Notes under the pieces: model-generated
Told to the model about the DNA's origin: nothing
Database searches by the model: none
What the model saw: only the letters and a program-made list of their open reading frames with translations
Part shown: piece after piece, positions 1 to 6,368 of the stretch
Layout of the letters: each line of letters starts with the position of its first letter
How positions within the stretch are numbered: the stretch's first letter is position 1
From: Spirochaetaceae bacterium
GTDB taxonomy: Bacteria; Spirochaetota; Spirochaetia; Treponematales; Breznakiellaceae
NCBI GenBank assembly: GCA_031278295.1
Contig: JAITKQ010000157.1
Span: 1-6,758, forward strand
Direction of reading: 5' to 3'
Length of the DNA: 6,758 nt
Position numbers and translations under genes: made by a program

Positions 1-1
1 A

Positions 2-1774
2 ATGATGGCAAAAATTAAGCTGAACGATTTGGTTTTGAGGGACGCCCACCAGTCCCTGCTTGCTACGCGGATGACGACGGCGGATATGTTGGGCGCGCTG
101 GATATGCTGGACAGGATCGGTTACTGGGCGCTGGAGGCCTGGGGAGGGGCTACCTTCGATTCGTGTATACGCTTCCTCAACGAGGACCCGTGGGAAAGGC
201 TACGGACTTTAAAGAAGGGGCTGCCCAACACGCCGATCATGATGCTGCTGCGCGGCCAGAACCTGCTCGGTTACAGGCACTATGCGGACGATGTAGTCGA
301 TAATTTTGTGGAGAAGGCGGCGGAGAACGGAGTCGGCGTGTTCCGCATATTTGACGCCTGCAACGACCCGCGCAACCTGAAACGCGCCGCGGACGCCGCC
401 AGGAAGACGGGCAAGCATGTACAGATGGCCATATCTTACGCGACGACGCCGTACCATACAAAAGAAATTTACGCCGATCTTGCCAAAAAGTACTCCGAAT
501 TCGGGGCGGATTCGATTTGCGTCAAAGATATGTCCGGCCTCCTGAAGCCTTACGAGGCTTACGAACTGATAAAGGCGATGAAGGCAAAGACCGGTATTCC
601 GGTAAACATACATACACACGCGACAACGGGGCTTTCCGTGGCGACGCTTATCAAGTCCGCCGAGGCGGGTGCCGAGTACCTCGATACCACGATTTCATCG
701 CTGGCGATGGGGACGAGCCACAGCCCTACGGAGACGATTGTCGAGGCCTTCAAGGGGACGGAGTACGACACCGGCCTTGACACCAAGGCGTTGCTCGAAA
801 TCGCCGCCTACTTCCGCGACGTACGCAAGAAGTACGCCCGCTTCGAGTCCAGCTTCCTCGGGGCGGACACCCGCATCCTCGTTTCGCAGGTGCCGGGCGG
901 TATGCTGTCCAACCTGGAAAGCCAGTTGAAAGAGCAGGGGGCGCAGGACAAGATCGATGAGGTTCTGAAAGAGATCGCCGTCGTGCAGAAGGACTGCGGC
1001 TATATCCCGCTCGTAACGCCGACAAGCCAGATTGTCGGTACGCAGGCCGTGTTCAACGTGCTTTTCGGCAGGTACGCGAAGATCACGACCGAAACGGCCG
1101 ATCTTGTTACGGGACGCTACGGGGCGCTCGCGGCGGAGGCCAACCCTGAGCTTGTCAAAAAGGCGCTTGCCCAGAACAAGTACGACGCCGTGTTGACGGC
1201 GCGTCCGGCGGACAGCATCCCCAATGAGTTTGAAAAGATCGAGGCGGAGGCTAAGGCGGCGGGCGCAAAGACCACCGAAGACGTGCTTACATACGCCATG
1301 TTTCCCAAAGTCGCGCCGAACTTCTTCCGCGACAGGGCGAAAGGCCCTGTCGCGAGCGCCGAATTCGCGGCTCCGACGGCGAAACCTGTGGCGAGTGGCG
1401 GCGGGGCTCAGGCGGAAACCGCGTCCGCTTACCTTGTAAACGTGAACGGCGCGGACTACCATGTCCAGGTGCGGCCCGAAGGCACGGTGGCGGTAACTCC
1501 GTCCGGCGGGGCGGCTACGGCACCCGCGCAGGCCGCCGCGGCCGTCCCGCCGGCCCCGTCCGGCGGGACGGCGGTCATAGCCCCGGTGGCCGGTACGATA
1601 CTGAAACACGCCGTCGCCGAGGGTTCGCAGGTTTCCTCAGGAGATACGATCATCATCATAGAATCGATGAAGATGGAACTGGAGATAAAGGCGACTCAGG
1701 CGGGCAAGGTTCATTTTATTGTCCCCACAGGGCAGCAGGTGCAGGCCCAGCAGCCTGTCGCACAGATTGGATAG
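2..1774 (+). CDS. oadA: Oxaloacetate decarboxylase alpha subunit (biotin-dependent carboxyltransferase with biotin carrier domain)
   Basis: Cytoplasmic subunit that moves the carboxyl group of oxaloacetate (or a related acid) onto biotin; the beta subunit then decarboxylates carboxybiotin and exports sodium. The 590-residue length suits the family. The carboxyltransferase barrel fills about residues 5-300: LRDAHQS (metal-ligand Asp14), the RGQNLLGYRHY loop (84-94), VKDM (Lys175, the usual carbamylated/metal-site Lys) and HTH (His204, His206). A conserved alpha-helical region follows to about 445, then an Ala/Pro/Gly-rich linker (450-520). A biotinyl domain ends the protein, with ESMKME at 554-559 and Lys557 as the biotin site. 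Two ATGs stand at bases 2 and 5; the second gives the usual MAKIKL start, and with one upstream base visible the choice is open. oadB begins 4 bp after the stop. The pyruvate carboxylase B subunit is close in sequence, but the adjoining beta subunit favours a sodium-pump decarboxylase. Exact substrate is inferred. Confidence 0.93.
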   Translation: MMAKIKLNDLVLRDAHQSLLATRMTTADMLGALDMLDRIGYWALEAWGGATFDSCIRFLNEDPWERLRTLKKGLPNTPIMMLLRGQNLLGYRHYADDVVDNFVEKAAENGVGVFRIFDACNDPRNLKRAADAARKTGKHVQMAISYATTPYHTKEIYADLAKKYSEFGADSICVKDMSGLLKPYEAYELIKAMKAKTGIPVNIHTHATTGLSVATLIKSAEAGAEYLDTTISSLAMGTSHSPTETIVEAFKGTEYDTGLDTKALLEIAAYFRDVRKKYARFESSFLGADTRILVSQVPGGMLSNLESQLKEQGAQDKIDEVLKEIAVVQKDCGYIPLVTPTSQIVGTQAVFNVLFGRYAKITTETADLVTGRYGALAAEANPELVKKALAQNKYDAVLTARPADSIPNEFEKIEAEAKAAGAKTTEDVLTYAMFPKVAPNFFRDRAKGPVASAEFAAPTAKPVASGGGAQAETASAYLVNVNGADYHVQVRPEGTVAVTPSGGAATAPAQAAAAVPPAPSGGTAVIAPVAGTILKHAVAEGSQVSSGDTIIIIESMKMELEIKATQAGKVHFIVPTGQQVQAQQPVAQIG

Positions 1775-1778
1775 CGCT

Positions 1779-3182
1779 ATGTTCGAATTCAAGAAAGACC
1801 CGGCCTGGGTAACAAAAATCTGTTTCATCATGCTGGTAGGCGCGGTAGCTCTGTCCCTGGCGCTTTCGTTTGCCCCCCGCGCACAGGCGCAAACATCGCC
1901 CGGAGGGGCGGCTGCAAAAAATACGGCATCCTACCTTAACCCGGACGGACTCATAACGGGGACGGAACACGGCGAGATACCGTCAATTTCTATACCTTCT
2001 TTTGCACGCAGCATTGCTGAAACGACAGGCCTGTACGCCTTCATCACTGACCTTAAAAAAATGATTACGCCGGGCGGGGAGAGTACTACTGTGTACGGCT
2101 GGCAGGAACTGCTGATGGTCATAGTCGGCTTTGTTATAGTCTGGCTTGGCGCGGTAAAGGGTTTTGAGCCGCTGCTGCTTATACCTATCGGTTTCGGCAC
2201 GATTTTTGTAAACGTGCCGTTTGCCGGCATGGGCGATCCGCCGCACGGTTTTTTGCACATCATCTACGAGAGCGGGGTAGGCAACGAATTCTTCCCGCTC
2301 TTTATCTTCATGGGGATAGGCGCGATGACGGACTTCGGCCCGCTGATCGCTAACCCAAAGACTGCGCTGCTGGGAGCAGCAGCGCAGTTCGGCGTGTTCG
2401 GCACGCTTTTCGGCGTTACCGCCATGAACCTGCTCCCGGACGTCAACTTTACGCTGAAAGAGGCCTGCGCGGTCGCCATCATAGGCGGCGCGGACGGGCC
2501 TACAACGATCTACATCGCCGCAAAACTGGCGCCAAAACTGCTCGCTACCGTGGCGGTCGCGGCCTATTCGTACATGGCCCTCGTACCGCTGATTCAGCCC
2601 CCGATCATGAAGGCGCTCACAACAAAGGAAGAGCGGCTTATCAGGATGAAGCAGCTCCGCCACGTTTCCAAAACGGAAAAGGTACTATTCCCGCTGATAG
2701 TGTTTTCACTGGCGATTCTGTTGCTCCCCGCCGCGGCGCCGCTCATAGGCTGCCTGATGTTCGGTAACTTCATCAAGGAGTGCGGCGTTGTGGAACGGCT
2801 TTCCAAAACCCTGCAAAACGAACTGATGAACATAGTTTCGATCCTGCTTTCGCTCGGCGTAGGGAGCCAGATGACGCCGGAAAAATTCCTGAACCCGTCG
2901 TCGCTTTCGATAGTAGCGCTGGGACTCATAGCCTTCTGCATCGCTACCGCTACGGGCATCCTTGTCGCCAAATTTATGAACCTGTTCCTGAAAGAAAAGA
3001 TCAACCCGCTGATAGGTTCCGCCGGGGTTTCAGCCGTGCCGATGGCGGCCCGTGTCTCCAACAAGGTAGGCCTTGAGTACGATCCGGGCAACTTCCTGCT
3101 GATGCACGCGATGGGCCCGAATGTCGCGGGCGTGATCGGTACCGCGATTGCCGCCGGCGTTATGATAGCAAGTTACGGTTGA
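1779..3182 (+). CDS. oadB: Sodium-translocating decarboxylase beta subunit (OadB family, membrane pump)
   Basis: Integral membrane subunit that decarboxylates carboxybiotin on OadA and uses the energy to export Na+. The 467-residue protein has many hydrophobic segments and the family hallmarks: KGFEPLLLIPIGFG (127-140), GGADGPTTIY (236-245, Asp239) and NPLIGSAGVSAVPMAARVS (409-427). Asp239, Asn409, Gly413, Ser418 and Arg425 match the Klebsiella OadB residues Asp203, Asn373, Gly377, Ser382 and Arg389 at a constant offset of 36, so the known sodium/proton pathway residues are all kept. Before the canonical core lies a long N-terminal part: a hydrophobic stretch (about 12-31) ending in APRAQA, which resembles a signal peptide or anchor, then a polar stretch to about 105. 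The ATG at 1779 is chosen because it lies 4 bp after the oadA stop; an in-frame ATG at 1719 would overlap oadA by 56 bp. No clear Shine-Dalgarno is seen, so translational coupling to oadA is likely. Relatives acting on glutaconyl-CoA or methylmalonyl-CoA are possible alternatives. Confidence 0.92.
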   Translation: MFEFKKDPAWVTKICFIMLVGAVALSLALSFAPRAQAQTSPGGAAAKNTASYLNPDGLITGTEHGEIPSISIPSFARSIAETTGLYAFITDLKKMITPGGESTTVYGWQELLMVIVGFVIVWLGAVKGFEPLLLIPIGFGTIFVNVPFAGMGDPPHGFLHIIYESGVGNEFFPLFIFMGIGAMTDFGPLIANPKTALLGAAAQFGVFGTLFGVTAMNLLPDVNFTLKEACAVAIIGGADGPTTIYIAAKLAPKLLATVAVAAYSYMALVPLIQPPIMKALTTKEERLIRMKQLRHVSKTEKVLFPLIVFSLAILLLPAAAPLIGCLMFGNFIKECGVVERLSKTLQNELMNIVSILLSLGVGSQMTPEKFLNPSSLSIVALGLIAFCIATATGILVAKFMNLFLKEKINPLIGSAGVSAVPMAARVSNKVGLEYDPGNFLLMHAMGPNVAGVIGTAIAAGVMIASYG

Positions 3183-3190
3183 GGCGCGCC

Positions 3191-3219
3191 TTGAAATCCA
3201 TGCGGGTTTGTCGTATAGT
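3191..3219 (+). promoter_or_regulatory. Sigma70-type promoter of the ATPase gene, predicted leaderless
   Basis: TTGAAA at 3191-3196 and TATAGT at 3214-3219 are separated by 17 bp, close to the sigma70 consensus. The -10 box ends 6 nt before the ATG at 3226, so the expected transcription start falls on or next to the A of that ATG. No purine-rich ribosome site lies between. An 8-bp palindrome GGCGCGCC (3183-3190) directly precedes the -35 box. No terminator is seen between oadB and this promoter, so read-through from oadAB is also possible. Confidence 0.6.
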
Positions 3220-3225
3220 GTAAGT

Positions 3226-4533
3226 ATGCTTGATAGAAGCGACTATTTGGATATTATAAAAAATGCGGGGAACGAACCGCGCGCCAAAATGCTTGCGGGT
3301 ATTAGGCATAGCGGCAAGTCGTTTCTGTTTTACCGGTTCATTTCAGAATTGAAACAGGCGGGAATTGACAATGACCACATAATACACCTGAGCTTTGAAA
3401 ACAGGATTTTTGATATACCCCGTACGGCACGCGGAATTGAGGAATTTATCGTCAAAAAAACCGGAAAAACCGGAAAGTATTATATATTTTTTGATGAAAT
3501 CCAGGTTGTTTCCGGCTGGGAAAAAGCGGTAAGCGCCCTGCTGCGGCGTCAAAAATTTGATATTTACATTTCTACGTCAAGCGCGGCGCTGTTGTCCGTA
3601 AATTACGCCGAACAGGAAAAAAAATATTTTTTAATAAATTTTAAGCCTTTGTCTTTCGCCGAGTACAAAAAAGAATTCGCCCCGGAATCTAAACCAGGCT
3701 GCGGCCTGCTGAACAAGGCCATGTCCATAAGAAATTCGAAATGCAACCATTTCGACAACTATGTACGTTACGGGGGTTTTCCCGCCGTCTACAGCGGTTT
3801 ATCCGAAACCTATACCGGTTTATCCTGCGTGGGCGCGGAAGAAACCGAAACGATAAACTTCCGTCTTAACTGTATATATTCGTCAATTTTACTGAACGAT
3901 GTTGTACGGTGTGCAAATATCCACAATGTCGAATTGTTGGAACATATAATAAATATTGTTTTTATTGGCATTGGAAAAGAAAATTCCACGCAAAGGATAA
4001 TCGAAAACTTGCGCAAGAAATACTACAAAAAGAATCTCAGCCTTGTGGGCCGGTACCTGAAAGCCCTTGAGAATGCCTTTGTTTTAAAAAAACTGCACTG
4101 CTGCAACCTTCTAACAGGCAGGCTTTTGCGTACCAATACAAAGTACTTCATAGGCGATCATTCGCTGTTAAATGCGGTGATAGGCCTGCGTGACAGGGCC
4201 GCTGACGGAATCGCCGAAAACATCCTGCTGCACGATCTGGAAAGACGCGGGTATACCGTTTATTCAGGAAAACTTGGGAAAAGTAGCGTTGATTTTTTTG
4301 CGAAACGCGCCGATACCTTTATCTTTTTGCAGGTTATTGACAAGGGTGCCGGGAACGAAGATATATTGAAGCAAAAAACCGAAACGCTTAATTCGTTGAA
4401 CAGTATAGAATTGTTTTCCTCGCAAAAAAAATATATGCTGTTCCTTGATGCCGGCCTGCGGTTCAAACAGGAAGCCGGCGGTATCAACTATGTTTCGCTT
4501 GAGGAATTCCTTTTGTTTACAAATGATATATAA
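3226..4533 (+). CDS. AAA-type P-loop ATPase with C-terminal DUF4143-like region
   Basis: Predicted cytoplasmic ATPase of the AAA_14/DUF4143 family, whose cellular role is not established. With the ATG start the protein has 435 residues, usual for the family. Walker A is GIRHSGKS (25-32, Lys31) and Walker B is YYIFFDEIQ (85-93, Asp90-Glu91). A strand ending in STSS (116-119) stands where relatives often have GSNS or GSSS, and FKPLSFAEY (139-147) is a family hallmark. YVRYGGFPAV (179-188) opens the C-terminal half. There KYFIGDHSLLNAV (306-318), AEN (330-332), YTVYSGKLG (343-351), VDFF (355-358) and LQV (368-370) follow the DUF4143 pattern with a nuclease-like fold. The Gly-Arg usually found just before the PLSF motif is replaced by Lys-Lys (132-133). 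A TTG at 3208 is in frame, but it overlaps the promoter. The gene is visibly more AT-rich than oadAB (sampled 60-base lines 28% and 43% GC, against 62% in oadA), which suggests separate acquisition. No partner gene is adjacent. Confidence 0.85.
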   Translation: MLDRSDYLDIIKNAGNEPRAKMLAGIRHSGKSFLFYRFISELKQAGIDNDHIIHLSFENRIFDIPRTARGIEEFIVKKTGKTGKYYIFFDEIQVVSGWEKAVSALLRRQKFDIYISTSSAALLSVNYAEQEKKYFLINFKPLSFAEYKKEFAPESKPGCGLLNKAMSIRNSKCNHFDNYVRYGGFPAVYSGLSETYTGLSCVGAEETETINFRLNCIYSSILLNDVVRCANIHNVELLEHIINIVFIGIGKENSTQRIIENLRKKYYKKNLSLVGRYLKALENAFVLKKLHCCNLLTGRLLRTNTKYFIGDHSLLNAVIGLRDRAADGIAENILLHDLERRGYTVYSGKLGKSSVDFFAKRADTFIFLQVIDKGAGNEDILKQKTETLNSLNSIELFSSQKKYMLFLDAGLRFKQEAGGINYVSLEEFLLFTNDI

Positions 4534-4568
4534 TACCGTGGCGCGGGCCTGGCCGCCGTGCGCCGGTA
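4534..4568. terminator. GC-rich hairpin between convergent genes (candidate terminator)
   Basis: TACC (4534-4537) pairs with GGTA (4565-4568) and GGCGC (4540-4544) pairs with GCGCC (4560-4564), leaving a 2-nt bulge and a GC-rich inner loop that can fold further. It starts right after the ATPase stop and lies 15 bp before the kinase stop on the other strand. Read on the minus strand the stem is followed by an AT-rich run (TTATATATCATTT), which resembles a terminator for the kinase gene. On the plus strand no T-tract follows, so termination of the ATPase transcript there is less certain. Confidence 0.5.
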
Positions 4569-4583
4569 CCCCCCAAGCGGCGA

Positions 4584-5627
4584 TCAGGTAGCCGGGTTGG
4601 TGAAAATTGTCCACGCCTGGGCGCCTGTTTCCGTGAACGAGGGGGTAAGAACCACGCCTTCCTTGCTTTTTAACGCGCGTACAAGCTGGACGCGCCTGCA
4701 CGGGTTGCAGTAAATCATCATAAAGCCGCCGCCGCCAGCGCCTGAGATTTTTGCCGATTCCGCGCCGTTGTCAAGCGCGTACCGGTACAGTTCGTCAAGG
4801 AACGGGTTTGTAATCGTGTCGGCTATATTTCTTTTCGCAAGCCAGCCGTTCAGTAAACATTCTGAAAAACTTTTCATGTCGCCCTTGAGCAGAGCTTCCT
4901 TCATAAATACGGCCTGTTTTTTTAATTCATGCATGTTATCCATGCTGACTTTCTTTTTTTTATTTGTATTTTCTATTTGCTGATTTATTATGTTGCTGCT
5001 CTCGCGGGATATGCCGGTGTAATACATGACGAGTGAGGCCTCAAGTTCGTTCCGTATCCAGCGTTTCAGGCGCAACGGATTCACGATTACACGGTCATTG
5101 TTGTGGAATTCCATAAAGTTAAAACCGCCAAAAGTCGCGGCGTACTGATCCTGTTTGCCGCCTGCCAGCTTGAGGTCTTCGCGTTCGATTTTATACGACA
5201 GGGAGGCTATGTCGTACTCGCCCATCGGTAGGTTGAGCCATTCGACGAAGGCCTTGATCATGGCGACAACCATCGTGGAGGACGAACCCAGCCCCGATCC
5301 GGGGGGCGCGTCGGAATAAGTTGTCATTGTGAATGAAAGCGGTTTGTATTTGTTATAGTCTGAAACGATTCTGTTGTAAACGCCTGAATGAAGCGATAAA
5401 ACATTTGAAGTTGTGAGCTTTTCTTCCGATGGGTGCTCTTCAAATATATCAAGATCGGGAGCTTTGAAAACAATTTTTCTTTCATCTGTGGGTTCTATGA
5501 TGCAGTACGCATACATGTCAATGGTAGCGTTCAGCACGTTTCCGCCGTAAACGCTGTAGTACGCGGCTATGTCCGTACCTCCGCCCGCAAGTCCCAAACG
5601 CAACGGCGCTTTTGCCCTGATTATCAC
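4584..5627 (-). CDS. hddA: GHMP-family sugar kinase, likely D-glycero-alpha-D-manno-heptose 7-phosphate kinase
   Basis: Probable cytoplasmic kinase that phosphorylates D-glycero-D-manno-heptose 7-phosphate at C1 in the route to GDP-heptose, a precursor of surface glycans (capsule, S-layer glycan or lipopolysaccharide). The 347-residue protein fits this galactokinase/mevalonate-kinase-related group. It shows the three GHMP motifs: APLRLGLAGGGTD (7-19), the ATP loop PPGSGLGSSST (108-118) and SGAGGGGFMMIY (295-306). The region REDLKLAGGKQDQYAATFGGFN and the C-terminal GAQAW are also typical. The start is GTG (5627-5625): an in-frame stop at 5639-5637 rules out anything further upstream except that codon. 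There is no normally spaced Shine-Dalgarno. The rest of the heptose pathway (isomerase, phosphatase, nucleotidyltransferase) is not in the window, so the exact sugar is inferred. A fucose- or other sugar-kinase role cannot be excluded. Confidence 0.85.
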   Translation of the reverse strand: MIIRAKAPLRLGLAGGGTDIAAYYSVYGGNVLNATIDMYAYCIIEPTDERKIVFKAPDLDIFEEHPSEEKLTTSNVLSLHSGVYNRIVSDYNKYKPLSFTMTTYSDAPPGSGLGSSSTMVVAMIKAFVEWLNLPMGEYDIASLSYKIEREDLKLAGGKQDQYAATFGGFNFMEFHNNDRVIVNPLRLKRWIRNELEASLVMYYTGISRESSNIINQQIENTNKKKKVSMDNMHELKKQAVFMKEALLKGDMKSFSECLLNGWLAKRNIADTITNPFLDELYRYALDNGAESAKISGAGGGGFMMIYCNPCRRVQLVRALKSKEGVVLTPSFTETGAQAWTIFTNPAT

Positions 5628-5633
5628 ATCACC

Positions 5634-5663
5634 AGTTTAATGTCCATCGCCGGAAAAAATCAA
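5634..5663 (-). promoter_or_regulatory. Possible promoter of the heptose kinase gene, predicted leaderless
   Basis: On the minus strand TTGATT (5663-5658) and TAAACT (5639-5634) are 18 bp apart. Each matches 4 of 6 sigma70 consensus bases. The -10-like box ends 6 nt before the GTG start at 5627, the same spacing as in the ATPase promoter, so transcription would begin at or beside the start codon. The -35-like box lies about 10 bp from the first recognisable repeat sequence. The match alone is modest; the repeated geometry is what makes it credible. Confidence 0.4.
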
Positions 5664-5693
5664 GCCCCCTCCCCCACCAGTGGGTTTAAAGTC

Positions 5694-5723
5694 CGCTACG
5701 CGCCCGCCAGCGGGTTTAAAGTC
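5694..5723. repeat. 30-bp partial repeat duplication at the array start
   Basis: A short copy beginning CGCTACGCGCCCGCCAGCGG and ending in TTTAAAGTC precedes the first full unit. It lacks the unit body: CGCTACGCG runs straight into CCCGCCAGCGGG. It has the same 30-bp length and junction as the copy at 6339-6368. Confidence 0.8.
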
Positions 5724-6338
5724 CGCTACGCGGTAGCGTCCCGAAGGCGGGGTTTACGGCGTGCCGTCGTGTCCGCTGGGGGCGCTTGCATCCGCGGCTG
5801 TTGGCGGGTGGTTGATTTATGTGGCAGGAAGCGCGAATGACGCGCCCGCCCGCCAGCCCTCCAGTGGGTTTAAAGTCCGCTACGCGGTAGCGTCCCGAAA
5901 GCGGGTTTTACGCCGTGCCCTCGCTCCGCAAAAGGCGATAGGCATACGCGGCTGTAGGCGGCGGGTGGTTTGATGTTTCGGGAACCGCCAATGTACGCGC
6001 CCGCCCGCCAGCCCACCAGTGGGTTTAAAGTCCGCTACGCGGTAGCGTCCCGAAGGCGGGTTTTACGCCGTGCCCTCGGGTCCGAAGGGGGCGCTTGCAT
6101 ACGCGGCTGTAGGCGAGGGGTGGTTTGATGTTTCAGGAACCGCGAATGACGCGCCCGCCCGCCAGCCCACCAGTGGGTTTAAAGTCCGCTACGCGGTAGC
6201 GTCCCAAAAGCGGGTTTTACGCCGTGCCCTCGCTCCGCAAAAGGCGATAGGCATACGCGGCTGTAAGCCGGGGGTGGTTTGATGTTTCGGGAACAGCGAA
6301 TGTACGCGCCCGCCAGCCCCGCCAGCGGGCTTCACATC
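5724..6338. repeat. Array block 1: two ~309-bp dimers of alternating repeat types
   Basis: Four units lie at 5724-5877 (A), 5878-6032 (B), 6033-6186 (C) and 6187-6338 (D). A and C share GGGGGCGCTTGCAT and GAATGACGCG. B and D share AAAAGGCGATAGGCAT, AAAGCGGGTTTTACG and AATGTACGCG. The higher-order period is therefore 309 bp (5724 to 6033, and 5878 to 6187). All four carry the TTTAAAGTC-type or TTTTACGCCG-type flanks that separate this subfamily from the later units. Confidence 0.85.
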
Positions 6339-6368
6339 CGCTACGCGCCCGCCAGCGGGCTTCACATC
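6339..6368. repeat. 30-bp partial repeat duplication inside the array
   Basis: CGCTACGCGCCCGCCAGCGG followed by GCTTCACATC sits between units D and E'. It matches the junction at 5694-5723 but carries the GCTTCACATC tail of block 2. It marks the boundary between the two repeat subfamilies. Confidence 0.8.

Noticed and set aside
695..1609. 304-codon open frame on the minus strand inside oadA
   Set aside because: It lies wholly antisense to a clearly conserved gene and its Arg-rich product is typical of a GC-rich shadow frame.
3208..3225. TTG at 3208 as start of the ATPase
   Set aside because: It lies inside the predicted promoter, upstream of the expected transcription start, and has no clear ribosome site. 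It remains possible if transcription reads through from oadB.
5624..5647. Short minus-strand frame MDIKLVM ending in TGA overlapping the kinase GTG (GTGA)
   Set aside because: It looks like a translational-coupling overlap with a lost upstream gene, but only 7 codons can be read from the ATG, a stop lies at 5662-5660, and no gene can be supported upstream of it.
5433..6282. Plus-strand open frames running through or into the array (5433-5840, 5761-5973, 6070-6282)
   Set aside because: They are translations of the repeat or lie antisense to the kinase gene. The 154-155 bp period breaks the frame between units and no ribosome site is seen.
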